From assembly GCA_027604505.1 (NCBI GenBank), contig JADIIX010000045.1, forward strand, positions 62,001-126,000: a DNA stretch of 64,000 nucleotides. Direction: 5' to 3'. This document shows, one piece after another, positions 20,945-33,000 of this stretch. Numbering within the stretch: position 1 is the stretch's first letter; each line of letters opens with the position of its first letter. Below the pieces are notes generated by a model, which did not search any database, had not been told where the DNA came from, and worked only from the letters and a program-made list of their open reading frames with translations. The position numbers and the translations under genes were made by a program. This stretch comes from Gonapodya sp. JEL0774. Its lineage: Eukaryota; Monoblepharomycota; Monoblepharidomycetes; Monoblepharidales; Gonapodyaceae.

Positions 20945-23475
20945 AGAGCAGAATGTCGTGTGGGACCGAACGCTTTGGGCTTCATAAGTTTAACACCCGA
21001 ACTATTTTTTTCTTTGTTTGCATTAGGATACATATTTGTCTTTTCTTTAGCAGATTGGCATTTAGGATAATTTCGTATCTTTTGTATGAATATTTGCAAT
21101 GAAGTGAGAACGTGACATATCCGATTCTTTCGTGAAGAAAATAGATGGAGATTCTGGTGAGTTCGTCTTTAGAGCCAGAGCATGCCCTTGGAGTGGACAC
21201 TCCCGCCACTAATGGGGATCGAGATTTGTTCTTGCAGTTCACCCACACAAGGAACATTCTACATTTCAACCTCTCTTGATCTCACTATAATACATCCTTA
21301 ATTTTGTAATGAGAATACCGGCGGGGCCTTCAAGTGCGCAAAAGCGCAGAGAAGACCGTCGATTTCAATGAAATATGTTGACTCCAAATAGGCATTTAGC
21401 TTTGAAATTTGGAAGCTAAAGCTCCTGTGTCCATCTATTCCCATGGATTTGACCAAACTGCTTTGCAGTGGTTGGGATTATTGGAGGAGTTAAGCCAGGT
21501 AGAGGAGCGAATTTTGCATGTCGCACTACATCAGCGTTCATCAATAGTACGGATGTTCTACCATTCATTGTGGGGGGTTGCAAAGCCCGCAGCGGTGCCA
21601 GCTAATGTGTGCACAAACAAAGAGTGTGCACATTTGCAGGCACAGGTTTTAACTGTTCACATTATAGCCCAGCACACCAACTCTATGCGTATCCTACGGT
21701 TGAGGAAGGTGAAGACTCCAAACCACAAACTGCAATCTTAAAAATCACCAACTCCCATGGTGTGGCAGCTCGCACCACTCCTCCCATAAGTGGTGGTACT
21801 TGGGAGCGGAGAGGTGTGTACAGTGAAGGTTCCGGACTTCCACAACAGAAGGCTCCCGTCATTGGTTCCACCACCCTGTTCACTCATCTTCACTGAGGCC
21901 AGTTGACTCCACTGTATCCGCCGGCTACACAGAGTTCCTTTTCATTGTGTTTGACGTCTTTGAGTTGAGCCAAAGGTCGGAGAAGCTCTCATTGGGCAGG
22001 GAAGTTGGTGCAAGAGGGGAAAAGGTCAGCAACCACGAGACCAAGACCAAAGGCCGATTTGCAATTATCTACCAATTTCGAGTTGCTCACATTCCATATT
22101 GCAGCCCAAAGCCCACAGCAGAGGTAGACGCCGCAATGATTGCCCTGTTCGCTCACTCGAGGGTGTGTGTCTGCCATCGAACCCCACCAATCGACCTGTT
22201 CTTCTTCATTGGTTTTGCGGTGGTTTCTTGGTGAAGGTATTGCACGGGGGAAAAAGTATCATAGATTCAATAGACAAGAGTGGTTGTGTAACTGTTCAAA
22301 AATCAAATCCGACTCGGTGAAAACAATGGGATATTCATTGGGAAATTGAGCACCCCACACGCCCCACATGTCACTCTAGGCGTATTGCTGTTTGACATTT
22401 CTTCCTGATATGCAGACAAAGCATTCATTTGGGTCAAGTTATGGATTGCTGGGGGGAACATGGCAAGTGGCCTGGTGCCGAGCGAGCTGTTACAATCCTC
22501 CAGAACCTCTCTTTGAGCGTCCATAAATATCCTTCGCTGCTTCATTTGGCTTCGATCCATCGCTGTAATCTGATGCAACATGGGAATCGTCAATCGACCG
22601 GTGCAACAAGCGATTTGCAGCATCACAGACTCGCAAACGGACGTCATACCTGCTCCCACAACACCTATTTGATTTCCCGCGATCTCCATTTCGGCTTCAT
22701 TTGACTGCGATCCGCTGAACATATCTGAAACGACCTGCGATTCCGCAGGTTGCTGATGATTCCCACCAGGCCTTGCTCGGAACCTCCTAGCGAGCACCAG
22801 CTGACCAAATCGTTTCGTTGTGACCATCCAAGTGAGACTCGTGAAAATTGGGAAGTCGAGTACCCGATTTCCTGCCCACAGCGCAGGGGCACGGATTTGA
22901 TCGGCCTTCACCTGAACATCTTACATATATCTTTCTCTCACACCGTTAGGATCTGTAAACCTTCAAGCGTTCCGCTGTGAGATTATATCAATTCTCTGAG
23001 CAACGCCCCCCCCTCTCCCCAATAAATCGTTGTGGTACCAGGTTGGATGCTTCCATTCTTCAACTTCTCCAATTTAAAAGTCGGCTCTGTAAAGTTGTTG
23101 AGCTCTTGAGTGTGGCTTGATGTACTTGTTGTTACTCTGTACCGTGTTAGTGGGCCTCAACGGTCTTTTGTATGATTTGAATAGGGGATAGAAGTCTTTC
23201 AAAGCGTAGTGTGCGCATCCTACTAACAGCACCGTCTAGATCTCATGTTGTTTACTGTTTGATTTCACAAGTACAAGTCTGTTGTTATTCTCCGTCACTT
23301 GGAAATAAGTCTGAGGGGTGGACAAACTGGGACGAGAGTGCTGTGCCACAAAACCGACCGTTCCCAGTGTGAGAAACGATTTGAAGTAACATTCAAATCG
23401 GCAATCATGAACGCAAAGAGGTGAAAACATGCGTAAGATAATTGCAATACATTCTCCGTTCTTCAGCAGTAATGT
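20945..23475. other. 2.5 kb without a convincing gene; possible degenerate element
   Basis: No frame shows clear domain homology. A plus-strand frame at 21409-21741 contains L-S-Q-V-E-E-R-I-L, which faintly recalls the start of a segment found in Helitron-associated or DUF6570 proteins (L-T-x-V-E-E-M-L-I), but it is short and isolated. A 202-codon minus-strand frame at 22303-22911 has a C-G-A-C pair and no recognisable fold. Short similar phrases (CACATT..ATA..GCCCA) occur near 21655 and 22090. The region is less coding-like than its surroundings and may be a decayed mobile element, or plain intergenic DNA. Confidence 0.3.
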
Positions 23476-26400
23476 TCAACGCTTTCGTCTTTTCACAACA
23501 CGCTCTCCTCCGGGGCCAGCCATCTTTTCTTCTTCTTGTCGAAAACGCACTCTTCTTTGCGGCCTACCAGGAGCGGGTGGGGGAGAGGCAGGTGGGGGAG
23601 GAGCAATACGCGGAGCCGGGGGAGGAATTGGAACACCCTGGGCAGCAGGTATGGGTTGCACTGGAAGACCAGCATACGGGAGCCCAGCTTGTGGGGCTTG
23701 TCCAAATGCCCCATAGTTGAACTGGACTTGGGCAGGGGGGTTCATTCCGAACATAAAGTTCTGCAACGCATTGGCGGCCGGCCAGTTATTCAAAAGCAAG
23801 CCCGCGGGCAGTGCTGGAGCAGCAGGAGGTACAGCTTGAATCAGTCTTGCCATAATATTCTCCCGTGCCCGATTCCGATCGTAGGGATACGCAACCGCAG
23901 CATTAGCCACTGGGGCTGGTGCAACTTCAGCATTACGATGAGTCCTCTTCGGAGGAACAACCGGAACATCGACTTTCACGTTGTCAAGATTTACCCCATC
24001 TGTAGCTGCGGCTGCGCGAAGTATTTCACGTTCACGTTGAACAGCGTCGCTGACCTCCTTGGCGTGCCGGTGGTCCGTATCCTCCCACAGTGGACACTTG
24101 CCAGCCTGCGTTTTGTCGTCCGGGTCAAATCGCTGGCCGGGTTGTTGCTGTCACGTTGCATTTTGAAAGTTTCAAATTGTCGTCGATACACTCAGTCAAG
24201 AGCAAACTTACGTTGAAGTGCTTGTACCCTTCTGGAATGAGTTTTCGGCAGACGTAGCAGATAACTATAAAATGGAGAAATTGGAAATGCACTTCACAGT
24301 GTGGAATGTAACAACTGTAACCACAACACCCACGTGCCCGACAATCTGGACACATCATCTTGTTGCAACCATCCTCCTTCATGAATTTGCGCCCATTCTT
24401 GCACTGGGGACACGTCCGAAGAAGTGCTTCAGTCGCAACTTCCTCCACCCGGTGTTGGATGTCAAGTACTAAGTCCTTACGGGCCTCTGAAAGTTTTGCA
24501 GCGGTACTATGATTGGTATGGCGTCTTCCCACTTCTTCATTCCTCACGAGAGCTCACCGTCACACGTTTGAGGAAGATGATTAATTTTGTGACATATTCG
24601 ACACGTGACTGCCATACAACGCTCGTTCTTGCAATGGAACAGCTTTATCACATCTGGTGGAGCAGCGACTGTAGGTAGTTGGAGAGAGTCCACTCGGTAT
24701 CTGTATATCGTGCTTCCAAAATACCTTGCACGAACCTAACTCGCCATACTCAATGCACATAGGACACTTTTCAAGGGTTTCCTGCAAAAGTGGTTTCAAG
24801 TCAAAATTTCATTAAATCGCTTATCGCCAATGGGCGGCTGTGCCCACTCCAATCGCTTGAGGACTCAACACAAGAAACTCACTTCATCTCCGAAAGCGTT
24901 CTCAATCTCTTTTCGTTGGCCTGCATTCACAAGGAATCGTCGGAGATTGTAGACATATAGTCAACAGATCTTCTGGCACTCAGGCACTCACATAGTTTTT
25001 CGTACATCTCCCAAGTTTTCTCGGGCAAAACTCTCTCTAGATCAGCCGCAGATCAAAAGACGAGAGATTGTGATGATCCATGACCACAAACACTATCGTA
25101 CATTGTTATCTTCACTCACGGAGCTCCTGCACCGGAAATATCTCCTTGCAGTCACCCCCCATGGCGATACACTGGATGCGTGGTTGCTCTGATGATCATG
25201 AAAGAAGCCATGATAAAGCGGAAAATACGTTGGCGCACGCGAGCAACTGACCCAATGTTATCCTCTCCCCTGCGGCCCGCTTCACGCAATCTTCGCAAAA
25301 TCCATGACCGCCCTCGCACCAGGCAGCCTTCGCGATCGAAGCGTCACCACAGCAGCACTCGCACTCAAAAGTGGCGGCTGAGTCGGCCACACTTGATTGG
25401 GAGCCAGACGACGAGTGGCCGAGGGATTTACTGGAATCTGGTGCGGATTTCGGTTCTGATACTAGTGCAAATGGGTCCTTACAATCGGAGAACCATAATA
25501 GGAAAGCTGAGAAGAAGGACGCATACGTACGTTTCCATCTCTGCGCCCAATCCCGTTCTGCTTTGAGACGGCCCTGAACTCTGGGTTGGCGATGGTGCGA
25601 CATAGAGGGGCTGCCAGCATCTTGACTCAAGTCCGATGGAGCCCCGCAAAGCTTCCACAAGCACACAAACGCTGGTCCGTATTGGCCCGAATAAGTGGCC
25701 AGTCTCGAGGAAATAATATCCCGCGACGCGTGAGGGAATTCGCTCTGAAGAAGCAAAAGGCTAAATCCAGGTACAAAATGGAAAGAGGATCTAACAGGTA
25801 AGTTACTACAAGCGCCTCGCACCTATCTCTCTTGTACGCCTTCGAGGGCCTAAACGTCGGGTCCACGTTATCGTATCCCTTCTCGGGCACTTTTTTATCC
25901 TCTTCTTGTTTCAGTACTCCTCCCTCCACGTAGTCATCCCCTCTTTTGGGATACTTGCCCTTCTTATCCAAGATTTCTTCCGTTGCTGCATCGGCGTCAT
26001 CTCCGTTCTTGGACAGAACGGAAGCTGGTGGAGATTTGGAAGTGTGTCGGAGAGATTGCATGTAGAGAATGGCCGAGAAGACGCAAGAATAGTACCCACA
26101 AAAGCACCAAGTTGGGCAAATGAGCAGGTTGATTTGAGATCAAGTAGACAGAACCCACCGAGGTAGGAAGGGTGAGCATCGGGAAACATCAAAGAAAGTG
26201 CCGCCAAGTTCAATGCAGCCGGGTCGAGCACAGGACTTGCTGGCCGTGGGGGTGCCGCCAGCGGTTGCAGAAGTGGAAGTGCCGCAGGTGGTGTTGGAAG
26301 TAAGGGTGCCGGAGGTGGGATGGGTAGTCGTGACGGAGGGTTTACGGATCTTGGATCTCCTCTGTAGCCAAGGTGAGCGACCTTAGCTTCCACTTGGGGC

Positions 26401-26975
26401 TCATTCTTGACATTCGCTTGCAGATTTAGTGTTCCTCGACGATGAACGATTTGCTCGTCTTCATCCGAGCTCGGTTCCACTACAACTACTCGACTAGCCG
26501 GACGTCGTGGCGGGGGTGTCCGAACGTCATCACGTCGGGCTCTTTTTAGTTGTGGCTCCTCGTCTTCGTCGTCGGAATCAACTATAAATGATTGGGCACC
26601 CCTCTTTCTAATCAAGTTATCCGGTAAAGCAGACGGCACTGCTGCTGCAGGACGTAAGGCAGAATGTAAATCAGGGTGGTACTGAGGTGCTTGCTGGAGT
26701 TTCGCCCGGAGAACACGAAGCTTCAACGACTCGTGGGAGTTGTCCGCGGGCCCACGTTGGTCTCCAAGACGGGGAGGGGGAGAACGATTGCGCTCATTGA
26801 ACGCAAACACACCCTCATTGTCCCCCTCCAGACTCCCGTAGCCATCATCCTCTGAGTCTTCGTCCAGTGCTCTCTGAATGAGATCGTCAACGTCTGCTGT
26901 TGAAGCACGAGCTTGAGACCCCAATGCGAGTTCCGCGTTTGAGTCATCACATAAAATGTCAACACATTGCTCCAT
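23476..26975 (-). CDS. RBR E3 ubiquitin ligase, RNF216/TRIAD3-like
   Basis: Multi-exon minus-strand gene. The N-terminal 350 residues are acidic and disordered. They end in LSLMFPDAHPSYL, a pattern found before the RBR core in this family. RING1 starts FECECCCGDASIAKAAWCEGGHGFCEDC, matching the C-x-C-C-F-G-D, GHxFC spacing of RNF216. Towards the C-terminus RING2 reads TCPQCKNGRKFMKEDGCNKMMCPDC, with the catalytic-type Cys in DGCNKM, spliced to ICYVCRKLIPEGYKHF. Next come GKCPLWEDTDHRHAKEV, typical of RNF216, and a Pro-rich tail ending in a basic VVKRRKR-like cluster. RBR ligases accept ubiquitin on the RING2 cysteine from an E2 bound at RING1. The frame stays open upstream to 27041 but only with TTG, so I start at the ATG at 26975. 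IBR exons at 24.6-25.1 kb are small and were not placed exactly. Confidence 0.85.
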
Positions 26976-27536
26976 ATCGCCCTTCGTCTGAGATGATGGC
27001 AGGGGAAAGACGAAGGGGAATGTCGAGTTACTCCGGGGCAAAAATTAGTTCAAAGGAGAGAAAATTGAGACCGCGACTCCAGTGAAACCCGCAGAAAAGC
27101 TTAAATGTAACGATTTCCCGGTACTTTCAGAGCTACTGAACGGCGTCATATCATCGCAGCCAACCAGTCCGTGGGGCAGGGCGTTCTAGCGAGTTGGACT
27201 TACCATTACAAGGAGCCTTTCAATGATGTTCCTCCGTGCAGCAGGAAACATTTGTTCCAGTTGAATTCTGGCTTCGCGGTGTACGGTATCATCCTGGCTG
27301 CTCTGGGGACCCAGAACAGCAGCCATTGGCGCCAAAGGTGTGTAGCCAAGTGTTGGTGTGCCAATGGTGTGATTTCGAAAGTATTCGCAGATGAGGGCGG
27401 ACGAGCGAGCGGAAATGTTGACTGACTTCTGACAGGGTTACTAATCTTCGCACTACTGGCCGGTGCACTTTTGCGAGAATGTACCTGCAACACCTGATCG
27501 CCAAATCGCAAAAGTGATAAATATCATACAATCGCA
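26976..27536. promoter_or_regulatory. Divergent promoter region
   Basis: About 560 bp between the starts of two divergently transcribed genes, the RBR ligase (-) and the receptor-like protein (+). No gene-like frame with motifs is present. I place both promoters here on position alone; no specific binding motif is evident. Confidence 0.4.
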
Positions 27537-30068
27537 ATGTCAGAGAAAGACGGTCAAGAAATCTCTCGCAGTCCCTCTGTGTTTGATGTGAGCGAGAGGA
27601 AAGCACCCAACACTCAAACACCTCTCATGAACGCTCTGGCAAATGGGAATATACCCCTTCCGAGCGCAAATACGACCACTGCATCATTGGCCGAATGTGC
27701 GACTAACGCACCAAGCACCACCGTTCGAAAGCAAAGAATCTGGACAGCAAGTCTTGGTATGATTATTGGCATGCAAACGGCCTTTGCGTGAGTCATGCGT
27801 TACTTCGATCAAGAACTACAAACTCACTAATCTTACGTACAAAGGGTTGCAATAACCATGACTGTCATTTTGGTACTTATGGATCGGAGTGCGAATTCGA
27901 ACATTAAAGCTCAATATGATTTTGGTGAGAGTGATTGCATTGCATTTCTTCTCTCTCGTCCAAACTGATTTTACACTGATTTACGTATATGAAGCTACCG
28001 CGTCCATCAACAAATTAACACAAGGTTTGCAGAAAGTGGAGACTCAAGTGTATCTCAATGCGTTGGATGATCTCCTGACAGTGGTAACTACTCGCGCTGA
28101 GAGTTGACGTCAAAGGTTCACTCATGTGATTCCTCCCGTGCATAGTCCTCGGAGAGAGCAGTAACAATAGTTACTCAATTACAGTCATTAAGCACTTTTC
28201 TGGGAATAAGCATAAGCACTCCAACTCCCGCTGCGATTCGGTTGATGCTTGACCATGTGACGAGTCAAGCGACTGCGAACACTGGTGTGGTTTCGCTGAT
28301 GGCGTTCTTTACAAACAGAGGAACAGGATGGGGAGTTGAGTTGGGTGACTTCAGTCAGTTTATGAGCATTTGTCATGCCTAGCTTCTGCTGAACCACGCA
28401 ATTCAAGATGGAGACCCCGACAACAAGACCTGGCATTACGTTTATTTGACAGTCTCGAACCTCAACTGCACAAACCTTTGTCCAATGCAGAACACAGGTG
28501 GAAATCTGACACACTGGAAATTTAATGATACGACGAATCAGTTCTCGCTTGCGCCAGGTGTGCTACTCGAGGTTAGTTGATTCCACGTTTACATTTGCTC
28601 AGATCCTTCTCAATTATTGGGGTCCACAGGAAGGCTTTGTGAATCAGAATGTTTACACAGCAAACGCTGAGCGCGCTCTCTCACTCAGTAGCACGAACCC
28701 CTACTTGTTTACTGCACCGTATGTTAGAACACGCGGGTATCTTCAAGTACCAGACCAAGTCCAGAGTCTCGTCTTGCGCATTGGGGACCCACTGAATACG
28801 ACAGACACAGCGGGTTATCTGATTCTAACATTTCAGACAAAGGCAATTGGAAATGCAATGAGTTCTCTTAAATCATTTTTGGAAGGTGAATTGCTTGTCA
28901 TTTGAATCTGTTGTCATCATTGATCGCTTTTCTCTGAACGGAAAAAGGGAGCGGCTTTTACTACATTATGACAACGACTGGAGTCGTTGTAGCACTGGAT
29001 ATCACGGGTTGGACCCAAAATGTATGTTGTTTGCCTCTTTGTAGTGAAGCACGTCTTGTTTTCTTCATTCTGATTGATTCTTGCATTGTCTTAGACCTTT
29101 GTCAACTCGTCTGACTATAGCATGATCACGTACAAGGATTTGCCGACACAGTTTGACTACCTTCAAGACTCGGTCACTCAGATCTTCAACTATACTACTG
29201 ATGGAGTCAACTTAGCCACTCTCCCGAAGGAAAAACTTTGGATGAACAGAGATGGTGAGGATGATTGTGCTCCAAAACATGTTTCACCCGTGTTGTCTCA
29301 GTTGCTAACCCTTCATAATCTACTCAGGGGATTTTCTTCACTTTGCAACAAAGCAACTGGGAAACTTTACCTGGATATTTGTCGCAGGAGCCGAATCGGA
29401 AACGTACCTTGGCGATATTACTACAAACCAAGATAAGCTTGTAGGAAGACTTGTCGAGGCTTTTCGCAATGCTTGCGGTATAGGTAAGGTTGAAGGGAAT
29501 CAATTCCGTGTAACTCGTGAAACTGAACACCGAACAGCTGTTGGAATCAGTGTTTTACTTTTGGCACTGCCAATCATATTCACCCATTACATGGTATCAT
29601 TGCCAGTGAATCAAATGATCACCGTGATGCGTGAAGCTTCAAAATTTAATTTTAATGCTTTGAGGTAAGTTCTCTTCTAATGCACCTCTAACTTTATTGG
29701 GCTTCCTTACAAATCGCGCACACATACACAGGGACAATACCTTGAAGAATGGCCGCTCATTTGTTAGAGAGGTTTTTGACACACAAGTAAGTTTGATGAT
29801 TGGTCGTGACTATGTGCAAGTGTAATCACCTAGGACTACTTTCACCGAGGTTATGTTTTTGGCGATGTTGCGAGCATTCGCAGATCAACTCAAAGAGAAT
29901 AGAAGACTGATGAACTCAGGTGTCAACTTACTTGGTGGTCAGCGAAAAGCTGGCGAGAGGAAGCCAGAGGTGGGTATGACCACTACCCAAAGGGGAACAA
30001 TGAGTGTCGCCATCACTGAAGGAAAGCAGATCATCGGTCCTCTTGAGAGCTCTGGGGGTATTCATTAA
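27537..30068 (+). CDS. Two-pass receptor-like membrane protein with HAMP-like segment
   Basis: Exons start 27537-27787, 27845-27924, 27995-28083, 28185-; later exons run to the TAA at 30066. The cytoplasmic N-terminus of about 80 residues precedes TM1 (VAITMTVILVLM). About 420 extracellular-type residues follow, with several N-x-T/S sites and Cys pairs (NLNCTNLCPM), then TM2 (VGISVLLLALPIIF). After TM2 comes PVNQMITVMREASKFNF, then EVMFLAMLRAFADQLKENRRLM. That resembles a HAMP linker (Pro near the membrane, later E-x-x-x-L-x-x-A-F-x-x-L). The layout is that of Cache-type sensor receptors, but the protein ends about 55 residues later without kinase, cyclase or methyl-accepting domain. It could be an orphan sensory receptor, or one that works with a partner. 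The Cache and HAMP labels are inferred from layout only. Confidence 0.6.
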
Positions 30069-30089
30069 TTATCACTGGAGTATTCACAT

Positions 30090-33000
30090 TCAAATTGTAT
30101 CATCATCTACCCAATCATTATCGCTACCACCCGGAGTCATGTCTCTTGTAAGGTTATCTCGTGATTCAGCACTGGACGCCGACACGCTGATGCTTGTTCG
30201 TCCGCTACGTGATCGACTCCCCGCCTCTGGCAAACTAGCGGAGTTGATCACGGTCTGAAGATCATTTGATCTTTCAGAAGTCACGTCGAGTGACTGTATA
30301 AGGGATCGTGGTTCTGCCTCTAAGTTATGTAAACGCCGTCCAACAAGGAACTGCTCGTCACGAACTCTTTCAATCCAGCTTCTACCCAACTTAAGTATTC
30401 CGTCCACTGCCTCCGCTGAGAGGCCAAAAACCAACACACCCGGGAACACATAACGAAGTACCAGCTGCTCTAAGATCATCACGTCCATGTTGTGTCCATC
30501 TGAACGATGTTCCATCGAATTGGTACGACGATAAACCCACACTGCAAACCACGTTGCCATCTCTCCGATTACGGTGGGGGCACAAATCAACACCAGACAC
30601 GTGGCGGTGATAGGAAACAAGACGTTCTTCACGAATCGAGCTAAGTCGAAGGCATAGAATCCTGCATCACGTGCTTCTTTGACCGATCGCGCTAATGGTG
30701 TTTCCGGCCCAACCAATAGCAGTGAGTAAAAGATCTTGAGATAAACGACTCCCAAGGCATAATCCTGCATCACAAAGTTGACGGGCGTCTGATCACGAGG
30801 AGATCGCAAGGGCGTGATGATGTCTTCCATTACCAAAAGCAAGAAAACAGTTGTTCGGAGTTACGTTGACCGCGAATCAAAGAATATCACAGGCATGTAT
30901 ACGCACAGAGTTCAAAAATTATTCCAACCATCAACGGAATGATGATCCCTACAAAAGCGGCCAACACGGTTGCTTTTGCAGTCTATAATTCGTACAATTT
31001 GATGTATGATGTCTCTGATAGATACAGAAACGGCAAATGGTAAAAGCACTCACCACCCCAATAAAACTTGATATCCGCTCTCGCCAGATTCCTCGCTCTA
31101 CCTCTCTCAAACGAAACCAGATAACCCGCCGCCGTGCTCGAACACCGGCCCCCATCCCCAGTGCCCATGTCTGGCGCGAAAGCCAGCCAAGATAGACGCG
31201 TGGATTTATAGGCCCAAGACGGCCTATCCACGTACGGCGTTTGCGAGAATGTCCTTCCACTCCGCCATTAGCTTGTTCCCCTTCTTCTGCTGTGGGCTCG
31301 ACATCCACGAACGACCGACCCTTACGATGTCGCCGGACCCGTTGTCCCGCGGAAACAAAAGGCTGATACCACGTCCGGGCGAGCGTCGACGATCCTGTTG
31401 GCGCAGTTCTTCGGCGGCGTACCCTAAACAGGGATCTGCAGGCTTTCCCAAATTTCCTGAATGGTTTGGTCACGAATCGGCCCAGACGATCAAGCCATTT
31501 GCTATTTCTGGAGTAGAACACGCGAAAAGACCCCAGAATAACCAGCAAACAAAACATCCCCACGGCAATGGAGTAAACATCATGGACCGGTAAGTCAGGT
31601 CGGACACCACCATGGGAAGGGACAACTGGTGTCGCTTCCACGATTCTGGTAGATTGATCCTCGTTGGATGAGCTGTTAGGGCCCCGCGCTAAGACGAGCG
31701 TCGTGATTGCGTTGCGGTGTGAAGCGAAATCGACAATTAGGTCCAAACGCTTGAATATCGCCCGACCAGTCGTCACTGCAGAGGAGACAAAGTAAATTTT
31801 GATCACCACATTCCTGACTTGCGAAGACTCACGCGGCAAGTTTATTAAAAGCCCAAGGAATGTCACGGCCGATAGCCATTGCCAAATGAGAAGAAGGTAA
31901 ATCTGGAATACAAAGAAGCACTTTGCTGTAAAATGCGCCTCGGTCGGCAAAACTTTTCCTAGACTCACCCTAAACTTAAAGGCTGCTGGCACGTAAACCA
32001 AACACCAATTCGCTGCAGTCTCCTCAGGCGTTTCTGTATCCCTACCACGCAGTGGTTCTCCCTCCCTCCAAGGAACTAGCATCCTCTGACCTCGAATGAC
32101 CTCAACGTAATCTCGATTCGGCACTCGCATGTAGCGAAACTCTCGTCGACGCGGTACCGTTCCAGCGGCAAGGAGCTCGTGTGGTGTGGTTTGCGTAGAA
32201 GTGGCATCCGATGAATTTGTCGCCACAGGTTCCTCCTCAGAGGACTGGACACCATTGCTCTGCTCCTCGTTTACCTTGTCGACGACGTCTGTTGCATCGT
32301 TTCCTTCCGCAGGTGCTTCATCCTCCAGTTCTTCAACTTCATCAATAGTAGCTTCCTCTTCCCCGTCTGATTCTTCGTCCGGGTGCGTTCCACCGAACAG
32401 AAAACTCGTCAAACGCAGCCGCTTGGCAGTCCATTCGAACCATTTGCGCAGTGCCAAATCGAACCAGTACCGTGGCTGAGTTATGCGAAGCATCGCAGGG
32501 AATAGGAGGTGAAAGGTGAGGAGCTCGATGGGGAACTCCGAGATTGTTTCACTGAGCTCCCACTTGAGTGGCCACATTCTCCAAGGCCCGTCTCCAAACT
32601 TTTCAACGAATACCCTGTCGAGCCATCTAGTTCCATACACGTAACCGCCTACCCCCCCAATCACCATGACGGAGTACATGAAAGCGCTCACAGCCAGTTT
32701 CCTGAGCTGAACAATAACTGGACGTTCCACGATATCCATCATGGGATGGAAGTGGGGGTCGTTGGGGTCTCGAATGAACCACATGACACCATCTCGGACA
32801 ATCTCCTTGACTGTTCCAACATAGAGTGCAAACTGGAACATATAAGTAGTCCCAGCGAGCCAGTGTAGAAAAGAGGAGGTCCAAGGGTGGGCGAAGTGAA
32901 ATGTGAGGCGAGAGGAAACGGTGGCGGCTACGCCGAAAATGGGGAGCGTGCACACATCGATGAGGACACCACACATGAGAGGGAATATCACGAGCTCGAT

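Noticed and set aside
21409-21741. Helitron or DUF6570 protein
   Set aside because: Only a nine-residue resemblance, no helicase or Rep motifs nearby. Kept as a question in the findings but not called as a mobile element.
23536-24216. Plus-strand 226-codon frame
   Set aside because: Antisense to the C-terminal Pro-rich exon and RING2-adjacent exon of the RBR ligase, which carry clear family motifs.
32186-32479. Plus-strand poly-Ser frame
   Set aside because: Antisense to the acidic Asp/Glu insert of Doa10; GAx codons read backward as TCx.
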